Assembly (NCBI RefSeq): GCF_900090265.1 | Contig: NZ_LT607752.1 | Coordinates: 1,674,001 to 1,738,000, forward strand | DNA from: Micromonospora rifamycinica | Lineage (GTDB): Bacteria > Actinomycetota > Actinomycetes > Mycobacteriales > Micromonosporaceae | DNA length: 64,000 bases | Reading direction: 5' to 3' | In this document: piece after piece, positions 51,054 through 59,463 of the stretch | Position numbering within the stretch: position 1 is the stretch's first letter | Layout: each line of letters opens with the position of its first letter | Position numbers and translations under genes: made by a program | Notes under the pieces: model-generated | Seen by the model: the letters and a program-made list of their open reading frames with translations, nothing else | The model's database searches: none | What the model was told of the DNA's origin: nothing

Positions 51054-51728
51054 TCAGCAGGCCGAGCGTTGGCCGGAGTAGTGGGTGCCGACCCGGCCGA
51101 CCACGGTCTCGTCGGTCAGCGTCGTCCCGGCGGCGCGCTTCACGTAGCAGGAGTAGCGGTGCTGGTTGATCACTTCGAGGTGGATGTGCGCGCCGCTGTC
51201 CCCGTTGACCTGGTAGCAGCTCGAGTAGCGGAACCGACCCGTCTCGCCGAGCTTGGTCCACGGGCCGACCGAGGCGCCGACGACGATGCCGCCGGGCTTG
51301 TTGTTCACGTGCATCACGTCCGCCCGGGCGATGACCTCGCCGGTCGTGGTGTCCCGGGCCTCGAGCCCGATCCGGTAGCCGCCGTCGGCGAGGTTACCGG
51401 TCGCGCAGCCGGCCCGGACCGTCACCACGGTCACCGCGACCGGGTGCCCGGCCGCCGTCTTGCTGCCGAAGGGGGACACGACCGTGGCCCCCGGGTTGCG
51501 GTAGATGTCGACCGCCCAGTCGTTGGTGTAGCCCCAGTTCCCGAACACGATGTGATGGCTCGCCGGAGGGGTGCTACCGAACTTGTCCCAGATGGACGAT
51601 CCCTCGATCGGCGGGTAGATCCCGATCGGGTCGGCCGTCGCGTGGGCGGCGGCCGGGGTCGCCGGTACGGCGAGTGCGCCCAGGACCAGCGCGAGCGCGC
51701 CGAGCGTGCGGGCGAAGCGGGACCTCAT
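51054..51728 (-). CDS. Secreted LytM/M23-like protein, probably non-catalytic
   Basis: The 224-residue product has a signal peptide (RTLGALALVLGALAVPATPAAA) and a mature domain with GNWGYTNDWAVDIYRNPGAT near residue 66 and DSGAHIHLEVINQHRYSC near residue 182. The second matches the HxH motif of M23 peptidases, but in the first the metal His of the HxxxD motif is Asn or Trp, with only the Asp kept. It may therefore bind peptidoglycan or be inactive. Cysteines are paired in number, as in exported proteins. ATG at 51728 follows GGAGG. Confidence 0.7.
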   Translation of the reverse strand: MRSRFARTLGALALVLGALAVPATPAAAHATADPIGIYPPIEGSSIWDKFGSTPPASHHIVFGNWGYTNDWAVDIYRNPGATVVSPFGSKTAAGHPVAVTVVTVRAGCATGNLADGGYRIGLEARDTTTGEVIARADVMHVNNKPGGIVVGASVGPWTKLGETGRFRYSSCYQVNGDSGAHIHLEVINQHRYSCYVKRAAGTTLTDETVVGRVGTHYSGQRSAC

Positions 51729-51845
51729 GGTGCCTCCGGAGGGTGTGGGGGCGGTACGGGACCAACCCGTCGATCGACAGGAGTTGATCAGAGTATCGCC
51801 TCCGACCGCCCGGCGCGGGGCGGTGGCGACTCCCCCGGCGAGCGA

Positions 51846-51909
51846 ATCCTCCGGCGGGCGGCTCCTTCGGCGGGCGACTCCTTCGGCGGGCGACTCCTTC
51901 GGCGGGCGG
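51846..51909. repeat. 16-bp tandem repeat abutting a stop codon
   Basis: There are three copies of CTCCTTCGGCGGGCGA (51862-51909, the last with one change) and a diverged copy at 51846. The array ends at the base before the TAG of the ABC ATPase gene, and the gene's final codons (GCCGCCCGCCGG) resemble the unit. Confidence 0.9.
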
Positions 51910-52722
51910 CTACCGGCGGGCGGCCGAGACGTGGTGGCGGCCGATCGGCAGCATCAGCGGCCGGCCGGAGACCGGATCGACGATGACCTGGCTGTCCAGG
52001 CCGAAGACCGCGCGTACGCAGTCCTCGGTCAGCACCTCGGTCGGCGGTCCGGCCGCATGCACGCCACCGTCGGCCAGCGCGATGAGGTGGGCCGCGTATC
52101 GGGCCGCCATGTTCAGGTCGTGCAACACCATCACGATCGTGGTGCCGCGCGTGGTGTTCAGGTCGGTCAGCAGATCCAGCACCTCGACCTGGTGGCTGAC
52201 GTCGAGGAAGGTGGTCGGCTCGTCGAGCAGCAGCAGGTCGGTCTGCTGGGCCAGGGCCATCGCGATCCACACCCGTTGCCGCTGCCCGCCGGAGAGCTCG
52301 TCGACCGACCGGTCGGCCAGGTCGGCGGTGTGGGTGGCGTCGAGGGCGGCGGCCACCGCACGGTCGTCATCCCTGCTCCACCGGGACAGCAGGCGCTGGT
52401 GCGGGTTGCGGCCCCGGCCGACCAGGTCGGCCACGGTGATGCCCTCCGGCGCGATCGGCGACTGGGGCAGCAGACCGAGGGTGCGGGCCAGCTCCTTGGC
52501 CGGCATCCGGTGCACCGTACGGCCGTCCAGCAGGACGTGGCCGGCACGCGGGGCGAGCAGCCGCGACATCGACCGCAGCAGGGTCGACTTCCCGCACGCG
52601 TTGGCCCCGACGATCGCGGTGATCCGGCCGGGCGGGACGAGCAGGTCGAGCGAGTCGATGACGGTCCGGTCGCCGTAGCCGACGGTGAGCTTCTCGGTCG
52701 TCAGGGCGTGGTCGACGGTCAC
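51910..52722 (-). CDS. Siderophore ABC transporter, ATP-binding protein (FecE/FepC-like)
   Basis: The 270-residue ATPase has Walker A VGANACGKSTLLRSM near residue 38, signature ELSGGQRQRVWIAMALAQQ near residue 140, Walker B LLLLDEPTTFLDVSHQ and the switch His in VMVLHDLNMA. GANACGKSTLLR and the closing segment are typical of iron-siderophore ATPases. It powers uptake through the two permeases upstream, coupled by GTGA. It is the last gene of the operon binding protein, permease, permease, ATPase. Confidence 0.95.
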   Translation of the reverse strand: MTVDHALTTEKLTVGYGDRTVIDSLDLLVPPGRITAIVGANACGKSTLLRSMSRLLAPRAGHVLLDGRTVHRMPAKELARTLGLLPQSPIAPEGITVADLVGRGRNPHQRLLSRWSRDDDRAVAAALDATHTADLADRSVDELSGGQRQRVWIAMALAQQTDLLLLDEPTTFLDVSHQVEVLDLLTDLNTTRGTTIVMVLHDLNMAARYAAHLIALADGGVHAAGPPTEVLTEDCVRAVFGLDSQVIVDPVSGRPLMLPIGRHHVSAARR

Positions 52723-53753
52723 AGCGAGCCTCCGGCGCGGTTCGTGCGGACGAGCAGGTAGATGAGGTACGGAGCGCCGAGCACCCCGGTGATCACCCCC
52801 ACCGGGAAGCGGACGTCGAAGGCGAACTGGCCGAGGAAGTCGGCGACCAGCACCAGTAGCGCGCCGACCAGCGCGGACGGCACCAGCGGCGAACCGCCGG
52901 AGCCGACCAGCCGGGCGGCGATCGGCCCGGCCAGGAAGGCCACGAACGCGATCGGCCCGGTCGCCGAGGTGGCGAACGCGATCAGGCCGACGGCGGCGAC
53001 GATCGAGACCAGCCGGGTGCGTTCCCGCCGGGTGCCGAGCGCGGCGGCGGTGTCGTCACCGAGTTGCAGCATGGTCAGGCTCCGGGCCTGGCTCAGCAGC
53101 AGCGGACCGCACACGGCCAGCGCGACCAGCACCGGAACGGCCTCGTCCCAGGTGGAGCCGTTGAGGCTGCCGTTGAGCCAGCGGGTCGCCGCCTGCAGGT
53201 CCCACTGGCCGGCCTGGTCGAGGACGTACGCCGTGGCGCTGTTGAGCATGGCGGCGATGCCGATGCCGATCAGCACGAGCCGGGTGCCGGCCACCCCGTC
53301 TTTGAACGACAGCAGGTAGATGAGGACGGCGACGCCGAGCGCGGCGACGATCGCGAAGATCGAGACGCCCGTCTCGCCGAGGCCGAGCACGATGATGCCG
53401 AAGGCCGCGGCGGCGCTCGCCGCCGAGCTGATGCCGATGATGTCGGGGCTGGCCAGCGGGTTGCGCAGCATGGTCTGGAAGGTGACGCCGCCCATGCCGA
53501 AGCAGAGCCCGGCCGACAGCGCCAGGACGGTCCGGGGCAGCCGGAGTTCACCGACGGTGAACGAGGCGCCGGGCACGGTCTCGCCGAGGATCACCCGCAG
53601 CACGTCGCCGGCCGGGTAGACGGTCTGCCCGACCATCAGCGAGACGACGATCATGCCGGCCACCGCCCCGGCGAGGGCGGCCAACACGGCGTGCCGTCGG
53701 CGGCGGCGCCGGACCCGGCCCCGGGTGACCGCGTCGAGGGTCGTGGTGCTCAC
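52719..53753 (-). CDS. FecCD-family siderophore permease (second)
   Basis: The 344-residue permease has a basic N-terminus (RGRVRRRRRR) and about nine or ten hydrophobic helices. FecCD features: GELRLPRTVLALSAGLCFGM, GGVTFQTMLRNPLASPDIIG near residue 95 and TGPIAFVAFLAGPIAARLVG near 260. GTG at 53753 overlaps the TGA of the other permease gene. With the first permease it forms a heterodimeric channel for ferric siderophores. Confidence 0.95.
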   Translation of the reverse strand: MSTTTLDAVTRGRVRRRRRRHAVLAALAGAVAGMIVVSLMVGQTVYPAGDVLRVILGETVPGASFTVGELRLPRTVLALSAGLCFGMGGVTFQTMLRNPLASPDIIGISSAASAAAAFGIIVLGLGETGVSIFAIVAALGVAVLIYLLSFKDGVAGTRLVLIGIGIAAMLNSATAYVLDQAGQWDLQAATRWLNGSLNGSTWDEAVPVLVALAVCGPLLLSQARSLTMLQLGDDTAAALGTRRERTRLVSIVAAVGLIAFATSATGPIAFVAFLAGPIAARLVGSGGSPLVPSALVGALLVLVADFLGQFAFDVRFPVGVITGVLGAPYLIYLLVRTNRAGGSL

Positions 53754-54790
53754 AGTTCGCGTACCTTCTGCCGCCGGACGATGTAGATGAAGAAGGGGGC
53801 ACCGACCAGGGCGGTGACGATGCCGGCCGCGATCTCGTCGGGGCGGTTCACCACCCGGCCGGCGACGTCCGCGACGGTCAGCAGTACCGCGCCGACCAGG
53901 GTCGCGAACGGCAGCAGCCAGCGGTGGTCGAGGCCGACGAGCAGCCGGCACAGGTGCGGGACGATCAGGCCGACGAAGGCGATCGGCCCGGCGACCGCGG
54001 TGGCCGCGCCGCAGAGCACCACCGCGCCGGCGGCGGCGACCCCCCGGACCAGGGCGACGCGTTCGCCGAGGCCGGCGGCGAGGTCGTCGCCGAGCGCGAG
54101 GGAGTTCAGCGCCCGGGCGCAGAGCAGGCAGACGGTCAGCCCGGTGAGCAGGAACGGCAGGACCTGTCCGATGCTGTCCCAGCTCGCCCCGCCGACCCCG
54201 CCGACCTGCCAGGACTGGAAGTTCTCGGCGACGTCGCCGCGCGGCAGCACGACCGCGACCACCAGCGACGCGAGGGCGGCGGAGGTGGCCGCCCCGGCCA
54301 GGGCGATCTTGAGCGGGGTGGCGCCGCCGCGACCGAGCGAGCCGACCGCGTAGACGAACAGCGCGGACACCGCCGCTCCGGCGATGGCGACCCAGATGTA
54401 CATGGTGGCGGTGTACAGGCCGACGGTGGTCATGGCGACGGCGATCGCCAGCATCGCGCCCATGTTCACCCCGAGGATGCCCGGGTCGGCGAGCGGATTG
54501 CGGGTGACGCCCTGCATCACGGTGCCGGACAGGGCCAGCGCCGCGCCGACCAGGGCCGCGAGCACCGTGCGGGGTAGGCGTTTGACCACGGCCGCCTGGT
54601 CGAGGGTGTCGTCGGTGCCGCCGAGGGCGGCGGTGATGTCGGCCCAGCCCACGGTCCGGGAGCCGAAGGCGACCGACGCGACCAGGGCCAGCGCCAGGGC
54701 GGCGAGGACGGCCAGCAGCCAGGCCAGCCGGATCCGGGCCGGGCGTCGCCGCAGGGCGACGTCCGACCCGGATGTCGTGAGAGCGGTCAT
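53750..54790 (-). CDS. FecCD-family siderophore permease (first)
   Basis: The 346-residue multi-span permease has VKRLPRTVLAALVGAALALSG, TVMQGVTRNPLADPGILGVN near residue 90 and GPIAFVGLIVPHLCRLLVGL near 268, all FecCD signatures. ATG at 54790 shares its A with the binding-protein stop (TGATG). It pairs with the downstream FecCD permease; both resemble enterobactin- or desferrioxamine-type uptake systems of actinomycetes. Confidence 0.95.
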   Translation of the reverse strand: MTALTTSGSDVALRRRPARIRLAWLLAVLAALALALVASVAFGSRTVGWADITAALGGTDDTLDQAAVVKRLPRTVLAALVGAALALSGTVMQGVTRNPLADPGILGVNMGAMLAIAVAMTTVGLYTATMYIWVAIAGAAVSALFVYAVGSLGRGGATPLKIALAGAATSAALASLVVAVVLPRGDVAENFQSWQVGGVGGASWDSIGQVLPFLLTGLTVCLLCARALNSLALGDDLAAGLGERVALVRGVAAAGAVVLCGAATAVAGPIAFVGLIVPHLCRLLVGLDHRWLLPFATLVGAVLLTVADVAGRVVNRPDEIAAGIVTALVGAPFFIYIVRRQKVREL

Positions 54791-55827
54791 CAGAGCTTGT
54801 CGGCGGCTTTGCCGAGCAGGTCGACGTAGTCCTTGAGGACGAACGAGACACCGAGCGGCGTCGGGTTGGCGGCGGTGGCCACCGGGGTGCTGCCGGGCAG
54901 CGAGACGAAGGAGCCGCGCTTGATCGCCGGGATCTTGGAGAGCAGCGGGTCCTTCTGGAGGGTGGCCAGGGTGGTGCCCTCGGCGTCACCGTAGGTCACG
55001 ATGATGTCCACGTCGCTGAGGTTCTGCACCTGCTCGGCGCTCTGGCTGAGGCTGAACTCCTTGGTCGTCGCGGAGGCCTTGGCGATGCTCTCCGGGTGGG
55101 TCATGCCGAGGTCGGTGAAGAACTGCGCCCGGGTGTCGTGCGTGGTGTAGAAGCTGATCTTGCTGAGGTCCGTCGGGTCGAGGTGGGTCAGGAACATCGC
55201 CGACCGGCCGGCGAGCTTCGGGTAGCGGGCCGCCTCGTCCTTCATCTGCTTCTCGATCTTCGCGATCAGCGCGTCGCCCTCGGCGGCCAGACCGAGGGCC
55301 TTGCTCTCCAGCGTGATGCTGTCGCGCCACGAGGTGGCCCAGGGCGCCTGCGGGTACGCCACGACCGGAGCGATCTTCGTGAGGGTGTCGTAGTCCTGCT
55401 TGGTCAGCCCGGAGTAGGCGGCCAGGATGACGTCCGGCCTGGTGTTCGCCACCGCCTCGAAGTCGATGCCGTCGGTCTCGTCGAACAGCACCGGGGTGGC
55501 CGCGCCGAGTTCCTTGAGGCGCGCGGCGTCCCAGGGCAGCAGTCCGTCACCGTCCTGGTCGCCGAAGTTGGCCTTGGCGTAGCCGACCGGGACGACCCCC
55601 AGGGCGAGCGGGACCTCGTGGTTGGCCCAGTTGACGGTGGCGACCCGTTCGGGCTTCTTCTCGATCGTGGTGGTGCCCAGCGCGTGGGTGACGGTCAGCG
55701 GGAACGTCGCCGTCGTGGCCCCGGACGCGGCGGGCTTGTCGTCGGTGCCGGACGAGCCGCCGCAGGCGGCGAGGGCGAGCGTGGTGGCGACCGCGACGAT
55801 TCCGGTGAGCAGCCGGGAGGGGCGCAT
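54790..55827 (-). CDS. Siderophore-binding lipoprotein (FepB/FecB-like)
   Basis: The 345-residue product has a lipoprotein signal with lipobox LAAC near residue 21, then the periplasmic binding protein fold of class III: KKPERVATVNWANHEVPLAL near residue 58, NTRPDVILAAYSGLTKQDYD, and VDIIVTYGDAEGTTLATLQK. ATG at 55827 has GGAG 8 nt upstream. It heads the uptake operon and lies just downstream of an iron box. It captures a ferric siderophore; the window has no siderophore biosynthesis genes, so it might be a xenosiderophore. Confidence 0.95.
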   Translation of the reverse strand: MRPSRLLTGIVAVATTLALAACGGSSGTDDKPAASGATTATFPLTVTHALGTTTIEKKPERVATVNWANHEVPLALGVVPVGYAKANFGDQDGDGLLPWDAARLKELGAATPVLFDETDGIDFEAVANTRPDVILAAYSGLTKQDYDTLTKIAPVVAYPQAPWATSWRDSITLESKALGLAAEGDALIAKIEKQMKDEAARYPKLAGRSAMFLTHLDPTDLSKISFYTTHDTRAQFFTDLGMTHPESIAKASATTKEFSLSQSAEQVQNLSDVDIIVTYGDAEGTTLATLQKDPLLSKIPAIKRGSFVSLPGSTPVATAANPTPLGVSFVLKDYVDLLGKAADKL

Positions 55828-55850
55828 GCGAAGTACTCCAACTCACATAG

Positions 55851-55869
55851 TAAGGACAGGCTTACCTAA
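55851..55869. promoter_or_regulatory. DtxR/IdeR-type iron box (divergent promoter 1)
   Basis: TAAGGACAGGCTTACCTAA matches the known IdeR/DmdR consensus TTAGGTTAGGCTAACCTAA at 15 of 19 positions. It lies between the siderophore importer operon (minus) and the exporter-type ABC pair (plus). Confidence 0.8.
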
Positions 55870-55927
55870 AACTTGATCGGTAAAGTACTCCACGTTCCCG
55901 ACGCCGTTGACCAGGGGGTATGAGGCA

Positions 55928-57619
55928 GTGAGCAAGGTCAGTGCCGGTACCCCGATCCTGCGCCGGGCGGTCGTCCGCAACGGGCGGCGCCTCTGGACCG
56001 GGACGGCGCTGGCCGGCGTCTACCAGCTCTGCGCGGCCCTGGTCCCGATCCTCGTCGGCGTCATCGTCGACCGGGGCGTCGCCACCGGCGACCTGACGGC
56101 GCTGCTCCGCTGGATCACGACCCTGGCCGCGGTCTATCTCGTCCTGGCGGTGACCTACCGCTTCGGCGCGCGGCAGCTGCAACGGGCCATCGCCGAGGAG
56201 GGCCACCAGCTCCGGGTGGAGCTGGCGGCGCGGATCCTGGACCCGCGCGTGCTGCGGACCGGACGGCACACCGGCGACCTGCTCTCGGTCACCACCACCG
56301 ATGCCGAGTACACCTCCTATCTGCTCGACCACATCCCCCGGATCACCAGCGCCCTGGTGGCGGTCACGGTCAGCGCGGTCGCGCTGCTGCTGATCTCGCC
56401 ACCGCTCGGGCTGACCGTGCTGGTCGCCATCCCGACCGTGCTGGCGGTCCTCAACCGCACCGCGCCGCTGATCGCCCGGCGGGTCAGGGAGCAGCAGGAC
56501 CAGGCCGGTCGGGCCACCGCGCTCGCCACGGACCTGGTGACCGGGCTGCGCCCGTTGCGCGGCATCGGCGCCCAGGAAGCCGGCGCCGGGCGCTACCGCC
56601 GGGTGAGCCGCCACGCCCTCGCGGCCACCGTGCGCGCCTCCCGCACCCAGAACGTGTACCTGGGCGCGTCCACGATGCTGAGCACCCTGCTGGCCGGGGT
56701 CATCGCGCTGGTGGCGGGTTGGTTCGCGCTCACCGGCCGGATCACCGTCGGCCAGTTCGTCACCGTGATCGGCTCCGCGCAGTTCCTGGTCGAACCGTTC
56801 GGCGTGCTCGCGGTGGTCCCCAGTTGGACCGCCGCCGCCCGCGCGGCCGCGGACCGGGTCGCCGCCGTCCTCCACGCCGGGGTGGTCCTGCCACCGGGTG
56901 CCGCCGCGCCCGGCGGCGGCGGGAACGAGCTGCGCCTGGCCGACGTGACGTACGGCCCACTGGCCGGGCTGCACCTGCGCCTGCGCAGCGGGGAGTTCGT
57001 CGGCGTGGTGGCCCGCCGGCCGGCGGACGCCGAGGCGCTGGCGCGGCTGCTGGCGGTGCCCGACGCGTACGTGGGCGACGTCCTGCTCGACGGCGAGCGG
57101 CTGGAGGCGGTGGACCGCGACCGGGCGCGACGGGTGCTGCACAGCGAACCGCACCGCACCGACCTGTTCACCGGCACCCTGGCCGCGAACCTCGCCCGGG
57201 CCGACGACGACGGCGAACGGCTCGCCGGGGCGCTGCGCGCCGCGGCCGCCGACGAGGTGGCCCGCCTGCACCCCGACGGCCTGGGCATGCCGGTCACCGA
57301 GCGTGGCGCGAACCTCTCCGGCGGCCAGCGGCAACGCGTCGCGCTCGCCCGCGCGCTGCTCGCCGGGCCGCCGCTGCTGGTGCTGCACGATCCGACCACC
57401 GCCGTCGACGCGGTCACCGAACGGGCCATCGCCGACGGCATCCGCGCGCTGCGGCACGGACCGGACGCCGGCTTCGGCACCCTCGTCATCACCAGCAGCC
57501 CGACGCTGCTGGCCGCCACCGACCGGGTGGTGTTCATCGTCGACGGCGCCGTCGCCGCCGAGGGCCCGCATGCCGAACTGGTCAGCCACGACGACTACCG
57601 CCGGACGGTGCTGCGGTGA
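55928..57619 (+). CDS. ABC exporter-type half-transporter with degenerate ATP site
   Basis: The 563-residue half-transporter has six membrane helices in the first 310 residues and an NBD. The NBD keeps the signature NLSGGQRQRVALARAL near residue 464 but has lost Walker A (GVVARRPADAEALARLL in place of GxxGxGKS), the Walker B catalytic Glu (LLVLHDPTTAVD, Glu to Pro) and the switch His (VITSSPTLLA). GTG at 55928 is the likely start. The next gene overlaps as GTGA and is complementary, so the two form a heterodimer. It sits next to an iron box and could move siderophores. Confidence 0.92.
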   Translation: MSKVSAGTPILRRAVVRNGRRLWTGTALAGVYQLCAALVPILVGVIVDRGVATGDLTALLRWITTLAAVYLVLAVTYRFGARQLQRAIAEEGHQLRVELAARILDPRVLRTGRHTGDLLSVTTTDAEYTSYLLDHIPRITSALVAVTVSAVALLLISPPLGLTVLVAIPTVLAVLNRTAPLIARRVREQQDQAGRATALATDLVTGLRPLRGIGAQEAGAGRYRRVSRHALAATVRASRTQNVYLGASTMLSTLLAGVIALVAGWFALTGRITVGQFVTVIGSAQFLVEPFGVLAVVPSWTAAARAAADRVAAVLHAGVVLPPGAAAPGGGGNELRLADVTYGPLAGLHLRLRSGEFVGVVARRPADAEALARLLAVPDAYVGDVLLDGERLEAVDRDRARRVLHSEPHRTDLFTGTLAANLARADDDGERLAGALRAAAADEVARLHPDGLGMPVTERGANLSGGQRQRVALARALLAGPPLLVLHDPTTAVDAVTERAIADGIRALRHGPDAGFGTLVITSSPTLLAATDRVVFIVDGAVAAEGPHAELVSHDDYRRTVLR

Positions 57620-59463
57620 CGCCCCCGATCCTGCCGGTAGCCAACCCGCGCGAGAGCAGGGCGTGGCTCGGCGCGCAGCTACGGGTCCACGCGGTGGCCA
57701 CCGGCGTCGCCCTGACCGTCGGGCTGGTCGCCGCGGCCACCGCGATCGTCCCCGCCTACGCCCTCGGCCTGCTGGTCGACCGGGTCCGGGCCGGCGGCGG
57801 CACCGACGCGCTCGTCCCGGTCGCCGTGGTCATCGTGGCCGCCGCGGTCGTGGGCGGCCTGGCCACCGGCGCCGGTGCCCACCTGGTCCGCCGGTTGGGC
57901 GCGCGAATTCTCGCCGACCTGCGCGAGCGCGCCCTGGACACCGCGCTGCGGCTGCCCGTGGCGGTGCTCGACCGGGCCGGCCGGGGCGACCTGGTCTCCC
58001 GGGTCGGCGCCGACGTCAGCGCCATCGACCGGGCCGTATCCGAGGTGCTGCCCACCCTGATCTCGGCGCTGCTGCTGGCGGCGCTCAGCTTCGGCACGAT
58101 GATCGGCATCGACTGGCGGCTCGGGCTGGCCGGCGCGGTCGCCGTCCCGCTCTACGTGCTCGGGGCGCGGTGGTACCTCCCCCGGGCCGCACCGGCCTAC
58201 GCGGCCGAGCGGGTCGCCATCGCGCAGCGGTCGCAGCAGTTCGTCGAGAGTGTGCAGGGCATCCGGACGGTGCACGCCTACCGGTTGGAGGACCGGCACC
58301 TCGCCGGCATCACGGCGGCCTCGGCCCGCGCCCGGGACATCTCGACGGGCGTGTTCGCCCTTTACACCCGCCTGGTAGGACGCGTCAACGGGGCGGAGCT
58401 GGCCGGGCTCGGCGCGGTGCTGGTGGTGGGATTCCTGCTCGTCCGCCAGGGTGCCGTCACCCTCGGCGAGGTCTCGGCGGCCGCGCTGCTGCTGCACCGC
58501 CTGTTCGGCCCGGTCCTGCAGCTGATGGTCACCGTCGACAAGGCCCAGGAGGCCGGGGCGAGCCTGGCCCGCCTCGTCGGCGTGCTCGGCGCGGATCCCG
58601 GACGTGACGCGGGCGGCACCGCGCCGTCGGCGCACGACCTGGTGCTGACCGGCGTCGGCTTCAGCTATGACGGGGCCACGCCGGTGCTGCGCGACGTCTC
58701 CCTGCGGGTCGGGCCGGGTCGGCTGGTGGCGTTGGTCGGCTCCACCGGCGCCGGGAAGACCACTGTCGCGTCGATCGCCGCCGGGGTGCTGCGCCCCGGG
58801 CGTGGCACGGCCACCCTGGGCGGCGTTCCGGTCACCGAGCTGCCCGCCCGGACGATCGCCCTGGTCAGCCAGGAGACCCACGTCTTCGCCGGTACGCTCC
58901 GCGAGGACCTGCTGCTGGCCCGGCCACGGGCCACCCCGGACGAACTCACCGCGGCCCTGGCCCGGGTCGACGCGCTGACCTGGGCGCTCGCCCTTCCCGA
59001 CGGCCTGGACACGGTGGTCGGCGAGGGCGGCCATCCGCTGACCCCGGCGCAGGCGCAGCAGTTGGCGCTCGCCCGGGTGGTGCTGCTCGACCCGGCGGTC
59101 GTGGTGCTGGACGAAGCGACCGCCGAAGCCGGCAGCGCGGGGGCGCGCGACCTCGAACAGGCCGCCGCCGCCGCGCTGGAGGGACGCACCGCCCTGGTCG
59201 TCGCCCACCGCCTCACCCAGGCGGTGACCGCGGACCACGTCATCGTCATGGAGCGGGGCGGGATCGTCGAGAGTGGCCCGCACGGCGAGCTGGTCGGCGC
59301 GGGCGGAAGCTACGCCCGGCTGTGGGCGGCGTGGGCGGCCCGCGCCACCACCGGCCCGAAGGCGGCCCGTACCGGCGTCGCGCCGGGCTCCACCGGGGGC
59401 GACGGCCCGCCGGTGCCGCAACGGCAACCGGCCGGGCCGTCGCTGACCGCTCAGCGGGAGTAG
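57616..59463 (+). CDS. ABC exporter-type half-transporter with canonical Walker sites
   Basis: The 615-residue half-transporter has six membrane helices in about the first 310 residues, Walker A LVALVGSTGAGKTTVASI near residue 372, Walker B VVVLDEATAEAG with the catalytic Glu, and the switch His in LVVAHRLTQA. The ABC signature is degenerate (LTPAQAQQLALARV in place of LSGGQ). It therefore pairs with the LSGGQ of its partner to form the one active site. A Pro/Thr/Arg-rich tail of about 40 residues follows. Its stop overlaps the convergent rpsD stop by 13 bp. Confidence 0.93.
   Translation: MTPPILPVANPRESRAWLGAQLRVHAVATGVALTVGLVAAATAIVPAYALGLLVDRVRAGGGTDALVPVAVVIVAAAVVGGLATGAGAHLVRRLGARILADLRERALDTALRLPVAVLDRAGRGDLVSRVGADVSAIDRAVSEVLPTLISALLLAALSFGTMIGIDWRLGLAGAVAVPLYVLGARWYLPRAAPAYAAERVAIAQRSQQFVESVQGIRTVHAYRLEDRHLAGITAASARARDISTGVFALYTRLVGRVNGAELAGLGAVLVVGFLLVRQGAVTLGEVSAAALLLHRLFGPVLQLMVTVDKAQEAGASLARLVGVLGADPGRDAGGTAPSAHDLVLTGVGFSYDGATPVLRDVSLRVGPGRLVALVGSTGAGKTTVASIAAGVLRPGRGTATLGGVPVTELPARTIALVSQETHVFAGTLREDLLLARPRATPDELTAALARVDALTWALALPDGLDTVVGEGGHPLTPAQAQQLALARVVLLDPAVVVLDEATAEAGSAGARDLEQAAAAALEGRTALVVAHRLTQAVTADHVIVMERGGIVESGPHGELVGAGGSYARLWAAWAARATTGPKAARTGVAPGSTGGDGPPVPQRQPAGPSLTAQRE

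Noticed and set aside
41740..51909. Short repeats as a CRISPR array
   Set aside because: The units are head-to-tail without spacers, differ from site to site, and no cas gene is present.
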